Translations under genes and position numbers: made by a program
From: Candidatus Zhuqueibacterota bacterium
GTDB lineage: Bacteria > Zhuqueibacterota > Zhuqueibacteria > Residuimicrobiales > Residuimicrobiaceae
Length of the DNA: 13,034 bases
Reading direction: 5' to 3'
Assembly (NCBI GenBank): GCA_016934435.1
Contig: JAFGSU010000105.1
Span: 1-13,034 of the forward strand
The notes under the pieces: model-generated
Seen by the model: only the letters and a program-made list of their open reading frames with translations
Database searches by the model: none
Told to the model about the DNA's origin: nothing
Shown here: in pieces, positions 1-7,800 of the stretch
Layout of the letters: every line of letters starts with the position of its first letter
How positions within the stretch are numbered: the first letter of the stretch is position 1

Positions 1-1180
1 CCGTCGTATCGGCCGCGGCAGGAGGGATGAGGCGATCGAGCAGACGATAGCTCACCTCGTTGATGATGGTGTTATTGCCGGTGTTGCAGGCCATGAACAG
101 GCCGAGGTTGCGATCGGGAAAAAGCCACAGGCGGGTGGAGATGCCGATGTAGCCGCCATTGTGGCCGATGAGGATGTCGTCTCGATACTTGCCGATATAG
201 AACGCATACCCTGAAGCCGAATGCAACGGCGGGTGATGGCTGAACTGCGGTTGCTGCATCTTTTCGGCATAGGCCTCGCCAAGGATTTGCCGATTTTTAA
301 ATTTGCCTTTTTGCAGATGCATGATCATGAAATTCGCCATATCCGCGGCTGTGGAAAGCATCTGGCCGCCGGGATAGTCGTTGAGGAAATCGAAAGCATG
401 CGCCTGGTATCCCCCGGATCGGTAGGAATAGCCGGTATAGAGATTTCTTTGCAGAGCCGGCGTCAGGCGATAGCCGCTGTGGCCCATTTCCAGCGGCAGG
501 AGAATATGCTGACGCACATACTCGGCGAAATCCTTTTCGGCGACGACCTCGACGATGTATCCGGCCAGGGCATTACTGAAATTGGAATAGGTATAGACCT
601 CGCCCGGCGGCAGGATGCGCGGCGGCAGGTATTTTTGCAGAAAGGGACCGAGCGCTATTTGCTCCGCCTGGCTGCGGGCGGATTTATCGATGTAGCGGTC
701 GTCGAAGCCGGCGGAGTGGGTCAGCAGGTGCGCCAGGCTGATGGGCTCGGCTAAGGTATCGGCAATTTTCCAGTCCGGCAGATAATCGTTGACATTCCGG
801 TGCATATCGAGCCTGCCCGCCTCGGCCAGTTGCATCACGGCGGTGGCGGTGAAGAGCTTGGAGACCGAAGCGATGCGCACCACAGTGCTGTCCGGATGCA
901 TGGGAATTTTTTTCTCCAGATCGGCATAGCCATAGCCTTTGGCGAAAATAATCGAACCGTCGTGAACGACGGAAATGACGACGCCCGGGGCGTGACAGGC
1001 AACCATCAATTCTCTGATGACCCAATCCACTACCGTTTCAATGGCTTTGGATTCAATGGGTATGCTGTTAAACGTTGCTTGCGATTGCTCTGTTGCCATG
1101 CCCGAAGAACCGGTTAGAAACAGGATAACAATGACTGGTGGAATGATTTTGATGGATATACGATGGATCAAATGACTCAT
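1..1180 (-). CDS. Class C beta-lactamase-like serine hydrolase, partial (C-terminus beyond left edge)
   Basis: This is one clean open frame of 393 codons that enters at 1180 and runs off the left edge without a stop. Residues 1-29 form a signal peptide (hydrophobic core IIPPVIVILFLTG), so the enzyme is exported. The three active-site motifs of the class C beta-lactamase / PBP4 / esterase family are all present: S105-V-S-K108 (nucleophile and base), Y198-S-N200, and H340-N-G-G343 in place of KTG. Typical framing sequences are there too, such as LLTHSAGF at 152-159 and PPGEVYTYSNF at 191-201. Family members cleave beta-lactams, D-alanyl peptides or simple esters. HNGG instead of KTG is common in the peptidase/esterase branch, so I would not call this a resistance gene. 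The ATG at 1180 has GAGG just upstream. The gene is divergent from the phosphoesterase at 1361 and looks intact as far as it can be seen. The family call is firm; the substrate is unknown. Confidence 0.9.
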   Translation of the reverse strand, partial: MSHLIHRISIKIIPPVIVILFLTGSSGMATEQSQATFNSIPIESKAIETVVDWVIRELMVACHAPGVVISVVHDGSIIFAKGYGYADLEKKIPMHPDSTVVRIASVSKLFTATAVMQLAEAGRLDMHRNVNDYLPDWKIADTLAEPISLAHLLTHSAGFDDRYIDKSARSQAEQIALGPFLQKYLPPRILPPGEVYTYSNFSNALAGYIVEVVAEKDFAEYVRQHILLPLEMGHSGYRLTPALQRNLYTGYSYRSGGYQAHAFDFLNDYPGGQMLSTAADMANFMIMHLQKGKFKNRQILGEAYAEKMQQPQFSHHPPLHSASGYAFYIGKYRDDILIGHNGGYIGISTRLWLFPDRNLGLFMACNTGNNTIINEVSYRLLDRLIPPAAADTT

Positions 1181-1281
1181 ACCGACCTCGTTTTGAATAA
1201 TGGTTGTAGAAGGGATTCATTTTTTTAATTTACAATCTTTGCGCGTAAAAGTAAATTGTTTTTAAATTTTCAAAATCCCAA

Positions 1282-1310
1282 TTGATTTATTGGCACAGGA
1301 TCAATATATT
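1282..1310 (+). promoter_or_regulatory. Candidate sigma70-type promoter for the phosphoesterase gene
   Basis: In the 180-bp divergent spacer, TTGATT (1282-1287) is followed after exactly 17 bases by TATATT (1305-1310). This would start transcription near 1317 and give a leader of roughly 45 bases before the ATG at 1361. The surrounding DNA is AT-rich, so chance matches are likely. FCB bacteria can also use other promoter consensus sequences. A 7-bp inverted repeat, AATTTAC (1227-1233) and GTAAATT (1251-1257), lies between the two divergent genes and could be an operator, but that is speculation. Confidence 0.4.
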
Positions 1311-1360
1311 AAGTGGGATTTAACAAAACGCCAACTGTGAGATTAACTGAAAGGGATACC

Positions 1361-2281
1361 ATGCGAAATCGACTGTATTTGCTTTTAACGCTTTTAATAT
1401 TCACGATCCTGTTTTCCGGCTGCCAAACGGTGGATGATCAATTCCGTTTTGTTTTTATGACCGACATCCACGTCCAGCCCGAACAGCTGGCGGTGGAGGG
1501 ATTTACGAGCGCCATCGAAAAAGTCAATCAGCTGAAACCGGATTTTGTCATCACCGGTGGCGACCTGATCATGGATGCGTTAGGTCAGGGGGAGGAGCGA
1601 TCGCTGATGCTGTACGAACTGTACAAAAATACTCAGCGGAATTTTACCATGCCGGTATACAACACCATAGGCAATCATGAAGTGTTTGGTCTTTATAAGG
1701 AAAGTGGAATTTCTCCGGATCACCCGCAGTACGGCAAAAAAATGTATATTGAATTATTGCGCGACGGTCAGCCGCCTTATTACGCTTTTGATCACAAGGG
1801 CTGGCATTTCATCGTCCTCGATGCCATCGGCTTTACAGCGGAGCGGCGTTATTACGGCCATATCGATAGAGTGCAGATGGACTGGCTGCGTCAGGATTTA
1901 GCCGGCGTGGCGCCGGCAACGCCCATTGCCATTTCATTGCACATTCCTTTGATTTCGGTAATGGCGCAAATTCAGGAGGGATCCAATACGCCGCTTTCGC
2001 CCGGACTTGCAGTGGTCAATTCCAGACAGGTGCTGGATGCCTTTAAAGATCGCAATTTGCGGCTGGTGTTGCAGGGTCATTTGCATATCGTGGAAGAAAT
2101 CGTTTTTCGCAACACCCATTTCATCACCGGCGGTGCAGTATGCGGCGCCTGGTGGAGCGGCGCCCATGAAGGATTTCCGGAGGGCTATGTGGTGGTGGAC
2201 GTCAAGGGCGGCGATTTTGACTGGCATTATCAGACTTACTCAACCAATGCCGGCCACATTTCAAACAACAGCGCACTTTAG
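1361..2281 (+). CDS. Calcineurin-like metallophosphoesterase, lipoprotein; 3' end fused to transposon sequence
   Basis: The 306-residue protein begins with a lipoprotein signal peptide (hydrophobic residues 5-18, lipobox FSGC with Cys21), which predicts membrane anchoring outside the cytoplasm. The dinuclear metal motifs of calcineurin-like phosphoesterases are in order: D35-I-H37, GGD at 66-68, GNHE at 104-107, H194 and GHLH at 239-242. The fold is therefore complete, and phosphomonoester or phosphodiester hydrolysis is likely; the substrate is unknown. I chose the ATG at 1361, 16 codons inside the longest frame, because the signal peptide starts there and GAAAGG precedes it at good spacing. 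The last ~15 residues (after FDWHYQTY) are read from DNA that encodes, in another frame, the N-terminus of the IS701-like transposase. The native C-terminus thus appears to have been replaced by an out-of-frame transposon tail. The catalytic residues lie well before the junction, so activity may survive. Confidence 0.9.
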   Translation: MRNRLYLLLTLLIFTILFSGCQTVDDQFRFVFMTDIHVQPEQLAVEGFTSAIEKVNQLKPDFVITGGDLIMDALGQGEERSLMLYELYKNTQRNFTMPVYNTIGNHEVFGLYKESGISPDHPQYGKKMYIELLRDGQPPYYAFDHKGWHFIVLDAIGFTAERRYYGHIDRVQMDWLRQDLAGVAPATPIAISLHIPLISVMAQIQEGSNTPLSPGLAVVNSRQVLDAFKDRNLRLVLQGHLHIVEEIVFRNTHFITGGAVCGAWWSGAHEGFPEGYVVVDVKGGDFDWHYQTYSTNAGHISNNSAL

Positions 2282-3722
2282 AACGAGCAAGGGCTCTTGC
2301 ATTTTCATCTTTAGTAACGCTTGGACGCCATACCATTAGCAGAATGATTTGCACGAAGAACCAACACCATCAAGACTGGTCTGCTGATTATCTGTTTTTT
2401 TCCCGCGCCCGTTGGCATACAGATGATTTATTTGCCACGATTTTATCCGAGTGCGCTCAGAACTCAAATTGGTATCAATATGGCATCCTGGTTGCTCTTA
2501 ATGACACCGCGATCAAAAAAACAGGCAAAAAAATAGCAGAGGTCGCAACCCTGCGCGATCCCATGTCATTGCCCTATCACGTCAACTTTATGAAAGCGCT
2601 TAGGTTCATTCAAGCTTCTGCTGTCATAAATCCGGATATGCGCATGGATACAGCTCGCGCTATTCCAGTATTATTTGAGGAAGCTGGGCCGGCTAAAAAG
2701 CCTAAAGAGAATGCGCCTGAACAGGTCAAACAACAATATAAACAAGAACAAAAGGCAAGACGCCTGAGCGTACAAGGACATCAAGCTATACTGAAACTTC
2801 GAGAGCAAATTGATCGCTTGCCAAACGGCCAAAATCGTCTATTATTTGCAGCTGTAGATGGCAGCTATTGTAATGGTAATTTCTTGCGTGGACTACCTAA
2901 AAGCATCGTTGTAATTGCACGCACACGCAAAGATATTAGCATTTTCGCTCCAATCACGGGAAAAACGCAAAAGGACGGCAAAGAAAATATGGCGACCGAT
3001 TGCCCACGCCAGAACAAATTCGCCGAGACGATTCTTTCCCCTGGAAGACCGCCCAAATCTTTGCAGCTGGCAAGAATCACGAACTCCGTTATAAAAGTGT
3101 TGCGCCCATTCTCTGGAAAAAAGGAACGTGCGGTCAACCGTGCAGATTGCTCGTTATTGCTCCTTTACGCTATCGAAAAAATAAAAATTCAAAATTGCTA
3201 TATCGAAACCCCGCATATCTTTTATGCTTTCAGCCCGATTTGCCTGAGCAAGTGATTCTCCAATATTACTTTTTACGTTGGGATATTGAGGTAAATAATC
3301 GCGACGAAAAAAGCCTGTTGGGCGTTGGCGATGCTCAAGTGAGATCGCCAAACTCTGTCAGAGCTAATCCACAATTTTCAGTTTTCGCCTATAGCTTGCT
3401 ATTGCTCGCTACTATTAAAGCCTATGGTTCAGAACGAACCAATGATTATCTACCATTGGCAAAATGGCGCTCTACAACGAAACGCCGGCCATCTACTCTA
3501 GACATTATCTCTGAGCTACGTCGAGAAGTAATGATTGAGCAACTAAAGATAGATCTGCCAGTTTTTCAAAGAACAAAAGCAATCCCAAAAAATTGCTACC
3601 GAAGGCCAAGATCAAAAATAGAAGCGAGAAAAAGGGGCTTTGCCATTGCCGGTGAGGTGAAGACGACCCACCTGAAATTGCCCGTTAACATCCTGGCAGC
3701 TTTGCTGTACGCTGATTCTTAA
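2221..3722 (+). pseudogene. IS701-type DDE transposase, start lost and frame broken
   Basis: The coding trace begins right after a TGA at 2218-2220 (frame of 2344) and reads NQCRPHFKQQRTLERARALA, then LVTLGRHTIS and DWSADYLFFSRARW, which resembles the N-terminus of this transposase family. The only in-frame ATG is at 2344, inside that conserved region, so the real start is missing. The first part continues with LNDTAIKKTGKK (first Asp) and VDGSY (second Asp). The frame then changes by -1 near 2958-2964. The second part (open from 2940, stop at 3720-3722) reads GRQRKYGDRLPTPEQIR, then WDIEVNNRDEKSLLGVG with the catalytic Glu, and ends with LPVNILAALLYADS. So the D-D-E residues are all there, but no single frame holds them. 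A fused product from 2344 would be about 459 residues. I could not find convincing terminal inverted repeats or a target duplication. Most likely a decayed insertion; programmed frameshifting is the alternative. Confidence 0.85.
2958..2964 (+). other. Possible -1 slippery heptamer (G GGA AAA) at the transposase frame change
   Basis: The upstream transposase frame reads GGA AAA at 2959-2964, preceded by G2958, so the run fits the X-XXY-YYZ pattern of -1 slippage sites. Slipping back one base gives GGG AAA and then AAC GCA AAA GGA CGG, which joins smoothly to the conserved GDRLPTPEQIR of the downstream frame. The downstream frame is closed above 2940 by a TAG at 2937-2939, so the switch must fall between 2940 and about 2990. 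A simple one-base indel in the A run would look the same. Confidence 0.4.
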
Positions 3723-3776
3723 TAAATTAACTGAGTTCTTTGTCTATGATGTCAACAAAAAATGTTCAAACTTAAG

Positions 3777-3800
3777 GCCTAGGGAAGGGATTCCCTGGGC
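3777..3800. repeat. Hairpin-forming inverted repeat after the transposase
   Basis: GCCTAGGGAA (3777-3786) pairs with TTCCCTGGGC (3791-3800) around a GGGA loop, giving a 10-bp stem with one G-U pair. No T run follows on either strand, so it is not a textbook intrinsic terminator. It could be a remnant of a transposon end or a structured RNA element. Confidence 0.6.
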
Positions 3801-3807
3801 GATCGAA

Positions 3808-3846
3808 TTTAGAATGCATTTTACAAGGTATAAAATGCATTTTAAG
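3808..3846. repeat. Long AT-rich hairpin between convergent genes
   Basis: AATGCATTTTA (3813-3823) and TAAAATGCATT (3831-3841) are perfect inverted repeats around a 7-base loop. Pairing extends outwards to 3808 and 3846 with two G-U pairs, a stem of about 16 bp. It sits 8 bases after the 3777-3800 hairpin, in the gene-free stretch between the rightward transposase and the leftward GT2 gene. A bidirectional terminator, a cruciform or a small non-autonomous element end are possible. Confidence 0.6.
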
Positions 3847-3924
3847 GCCATATTCTGAAATAAAATTAATTTAAAAAAAATATAAACAATGATTTATTTT
3901 GGTCAGACCCCTTTTAAAAATTTT

Positions 3925-3939
3925 CGTTTGGGCCAAACG
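3925..3939. repeat. Short perfect inverted repeat in the gene-free region 3723-4007
   Basis: CGTTTGG and CCAAACG flank a single central G. Just upstream (3901-3911) lies GGTCAGACCCC, itself a small GGTC-A-GACC palindrome that recalls repetitive extragenic palindromes linked to IS200-like transposases. Only one copy is visible, so that link is weak. Apart from these hairpins the 3723-4007 stretch is AT-rich and shows no gene. Confidence 0.4.
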
Positions 3940-3962
3940 ACCTCAAAAGTGTGAAGAATTCG

Positions 3963-3995
3963 TTAAAATTCAATCCGCGGACAGGAATATCCGCG
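3963..3995 (-). terminator. Weak candidate terminator for the GT2 gene
   Basis: On the minus strand, 12 bases after the GT2 stop codon, CGCGGA (3995-3990) pairs with TCCGCG (3981-3976) across an 8-base loop. GATTGAATTTTAAC follows. The stem is short and the T run is only four bases, so termination efficiency is uncertain. Confidence 0.45.
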
Positions 3996-4007
3996 CTCCG
4001 TATGGCT

Positions 4008-4748
4008 TTATTTACTAAAAAGCCTGAAGTGACCCAATCCCCAGCGCTGCAGACGGTATTTGAAGGCAGTTGACAAAACGCCAACCCCGTATTTTACACC
4101 GCGCCGAAAATTGATCGAAGAAGCCTCCGGGAAATATTTCGTTGGACATGAAACTTCTCCGACAGAAAAGCCGAAATAAATGGCCTGGGCGATCATCTCA
4201 TTGTCAAAGACAAAATCGTTGGAACAGTGATGCAGCGGCAAACTGGATAATACCTCTTTCGAAAACGCCCGATAACCGGTATGATACTCTGAGATTTTTT
4301 GACCGAGCAAAATATTTTCAATCAGCGTCAGGAACCGATTGGAAATATACTTGTACAACGGCATACCGCCTCTAAGGGCGCCACCGGAAATGATGCGCGA
4401 TCCCAAAACTATATGATATTGCCCAATCGCCACCAGAGAAGCCATGGCGCCCACCAGTTTGGGTGTGTATTGATAATCGGGGTGCAGCATAACCACCACA
4501 TCGGCATTGCGCTGCAACGCCTCGCGATAACAGGTTTTCTGGTTGCCGCCGTATCCCAGGTTCTCCTCATGCACAATCGTCGGAATCCCCAACTTTTTGG
4601 CCACCTGCACTGTATGGTCGAGGCTGGCGTCATCCACCATGATTACATCATCGACGATGTCGAAGGGAACTTCGCGATAGGTCATCTCCAGGGTCGCAGC
4701 GGCATTATAAGCCGGTAACACTACAATTACTTTTTTGCCGTGAATCAT
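4008..4748 (-). CDS. Family 2 glycosyltransferase, polyprenyl-phosphate sugar synthase-like
   Basis: The 246-residue protein has the GT-A fold signature of GT2 enzymes: VIVVLPAYNAAATL (7-20), VDDASLDHT (38-46), ENLGYGGNQ (62-70) and HPDYQY (89-94) in place of the usual metal-binding DxD. The later EYHTGYRAFS (154-163) is typical of the dolichyl-phosphate mannosyltransferase (DPM1)-like branch, which transfers a sugar from a nucleotide donor to a polyprenyl phosphate on the cytoplasmic face. There are no membrane segments, and the length matches soluble DPM1-like members. The start at 4748 has AGGA about 11 bases upstream. It lies 82 bases downstream of the giant secreted protein on the same strand, so they may be co-transcribed. 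The GT-C-like membrane protein at 10098-11414 could use its product. The sugar and the acceptor are unknown. Confidence 0.9.
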   Translation of the reverse strand: MIHGKKVIVVLPAYNAAATLEMTYREVPFDIVDDVIMVDDASLDHTVQVAKKLGIPTIVHEENLGYGGNQKTCYREALQRNADVVVMLHPDYQYTPKLVGAMASLVAIGQYHIVLGSRIISGGALRGGMPLYKYISNRFLTLIENILLGQKISEYHTGYRAFSKEVLSSLPLHHCSNDFVFDNEMIAQAIYFGFSVGEVSCPTKYFPEASSINFRRGVKYGVGVLSTAFKYRLQRWGLGHFRLFSK

Positions 4749-4830
4749 CTGAGCTGTTTTCCTCGTTCATGCCAGTTAGTAGATTCATTTTTTGTCTGAT
4801 ACATCAATAAGTATAGTACAGCGATTCATA

Positions 4831-7800
4831 TCAACGAAGCATTACCAATTTAATGGTTTTTTGATAGGCGCCGGCGGTAAACCGTCCATAATAGATGCCG
4901 CTGGGCAATGGTTGGCCAGAATTGCTATGGCCGTCCCATAAGAATTCATAAGAACCAGCAATATTCCATGAATCCTGCAGTAAGCGCACAGGTCGCCCAC
5001 TGGTATTATAAATAATCAGCGACACGTGCTGACCCGCTGGTACATCGTATCTGATCACAGTCGACAGGTTGAACGGATTGGGATAATTTTGTGACAAGTA
5101 ATAGGTCGTTGGCCTTCGGACTATTTCATTCACATCGGAGGTTACTTGTACCTGCCAGACTTTAACTATGTAATCCAATCCATCGGAAATCATAACTTTT
5201 ATGCGATAAATGCCTTCCTGTTCGAGCGGGGGCGTGAAAAGAAACGTATCGGTGTGCCGGCCTTCGATCAGTTCGTCACTTACCCACCAGGAGAAGAATA
5301 GCGAATCGTTGTCCGGATCATGCGTCCGCACCTGAAACGTTATCGTCTGATTTGCCTCCAGTGTGAGGCTCGAGTCGGTCGGTTGCCACTGCAATAGTTG
5401 CGGCGGACTATTGGCCACCAGGGTTGCGTTGAAATAAATGACATCGGTAAAATACTGGGTCACTACGATAACTTTTTGTTCACCGTTTTCACCCAGCACC
5501 CATCGCGAAGTAGCCATGCCGCAGCTGTCAGACAGAACCGGTTGTTGCTCAGTAATACGGCCCTCGCCGGAAACAACCAAAAAAGTAACTTCATATCCGG
5601 ACAGGGGCTGGTTGTCTTCGTCCAATAGCTGAACGGTCAGAGGTACAGGCAAGGGTCTACCGGAGCGTCCCTTTTGCCCCTGACCGGAAATCACCTTTAC
5701 TTGCCGAACTTTTTTGGGTTGAGAATGACAATAGAAAATGACCTTGTCTTCAAGGCCTTCGACGCCGGCCTGAATGACACTGGCTGCCAGTGTTTTGCCC
5801 AGACGAAAATAGACACGTGCCAAACCTTCACGGTCTGTACTATCCACGGAGGCGCTCTCGAATTGACCATCCCCCTCGATGATCTGGAATCGAACCGGAA
5901 TACTCAATAATCCCTTACCTGCGGAATCGGTCACCGAAGCGACAAATGGCTGCGGAAGCAATGTACCGACCGTTCCTGTCTGGCCATTACCCGAATTGTA
6001 GGCGATATGAGCAGGTTTGCCGAGCACTGCAAATGCCGTATATACGGCGGCAAGATTGACCAGGCTATCCACCATGACTTTCAGCGTATGCTTTCCAGGC
6101 TTCGGCGAAAGGTGCCAGTCAGAAAAATGCGCCTCCCCTCGGTCATCGGTTCTGCCTAATACTTTATCCGACGGAGAATCCCCTGCGGCATCGGCGCGAA
6201 GATAAAATGGAAAATTACGGATTGGATTATCATACGCATCGGTCAGCCGGAAAAGTATGGGCTGGATTATTCTTTCCCCAACCATAACGGTCTGACTATC
6301 TCCTTGCACCTTAACAATTTCGGCCGGAATTTCCGGTACGAAAACGACGGAAGCGGAATCTGCCACAGCCAGTGTATCGGAAACCAGGGCTCTTACGGTA
6401 ATCGCATCCGGTACGACCGAACTCAGATAACCAACAGTAATGCCCTCCGTGTTGGTCGGTTGTGCCGGCTGCGTCACCTGGATATATGGTTTGGAGGCAA
6501 CCAGAGTGACCTCGGCGCCGACAAACGGTTCGGCTTTGAGGTTTTTCAGGATGATCGTTACAATGGACTTGTTGTGATGACCCACCTGCACCGGAGACGA
6601 TGTTTGAATGCTCGACAGCAGGATGTCAATAGGACAAATCACAGCGGTAGCGCTGAACACACAGGGCGAACCGAGCAGGAGACGGGATTCATCTTGCGAA
6701 CCGGCCTGTACCTGCTGCAGACCCAGGTCTTTCCCCATCATTAACCAGGCACGAGCCAGGCCGGTGCTATCAGTATTCTGAATGATGTTGTTCTGTCCGT
6801 CCAGTGTCCCGCCGCCCTGGGTGACGACAAAATGAACCGAATGCCCGCTGATGGCGTTGCCGAACGTATCCCTAACCGCGACCTGGAACGGCTTTGATAG
6901 ACGGTCGCCGGGATAACTGGATTGATTGTCTCCGGAAATTTTGAACAAGGCATGAGGCCGCGCAGGCAGGCTGCTGCACACAAATACAATTGGTGAACCG
7001 ATCAGATCCGGCTTTTCGGCAAGCACCTCGTGACTGTTACGGCCGGCCGTTGGCCCCAGAAGCAATCCGCAACCAGCGGTACCGGAGGCATCCGTTATAT
7101 TTTGCCCCGGCTGCTGCTCCAGGTGGCCATCGCCGGCTGTGAGATGAAACGAAACCGTTTGTCCGGAAACAGGATTATCGAATCGGTCCGCAACCCGAAC
7201 CAGCAAATTTTGAGCCAGACGCATCCCAACCTGTCCGCTCAGCTGCGTTGATCCAACGGCGGTGACCTTATGCGCGAGGCCGGCTGTGGCTCGAGCGTAA
7301 AAATAAATCGAAGTATCAGGCAGGTCGACACACGTTGCGCAAACCGACTGCATTATGCCCGCTTTGGTGCCCAGCCGCCAGATGACCAAAGCCGTGCCCG
7401 AGGAATCGCTCAGCACTAAAGTCGAATCAGCACTGTTCACAAGACCACTACCGCTGACTATTTTGAACAGGATTCGTCGGTCGACAACGGGATTGCCCCA
7501 TTGGTCGGCCAGCTCAACCCTTAGCGGCGTCTCAATAGGTGTATCCACTATACCGGACAGCGTATCGGAGAGCATAGCATGCAATTGAGCTGGATCATCC
7601 GCAAGGGCTGTAGCTGTAAATATGGCCGGTGAGCCGATGATTTGGGAGCCCATGTATTTCACTGTAATCCGCAATTTTTGCGGCTCGGATGTACGGGCGC
7701 CTAGCTTCCAGTTCACTTGAGCCTCTCCATTTGCGTCGGTTAATACATCCAAAACAGTATCAGCAGGCGTATTTATGGCTCCGCCACCAGATACTATTTC

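Noticed and set aside
221..1117. Plus-strand open frames of 177 and 105 codons across the left region.
   Set aside because: They lie opposite the serine hydrolase, whose active-site motifs make the minus strand the coding strand. Their translations show no recognisable family.
1313..1360. Upstream ATG at 1313 as the start of the phosphoesterase.
   Set aside because: It would place 16 polar residues before a classic lipoprotein signal peptide. The ATG at 1361 has a better ribosome binding site.
3000..3722. The downstream transposase frame as an independent gene starting with TTG at 3000.
   Set aside because: The TTG lies inside the conserved GDRLPTPEQIR stretch, and similarity continues upstream in both frames, so it is the second half of one broken transposase.
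3901..3911. GGTCAGACCCC as a REP sequence of an IS200-like (RAYT) system.
   Set aside because: There is only one copy and no tyrosine transposase in the window, so the resemblance is insufficient for a call.
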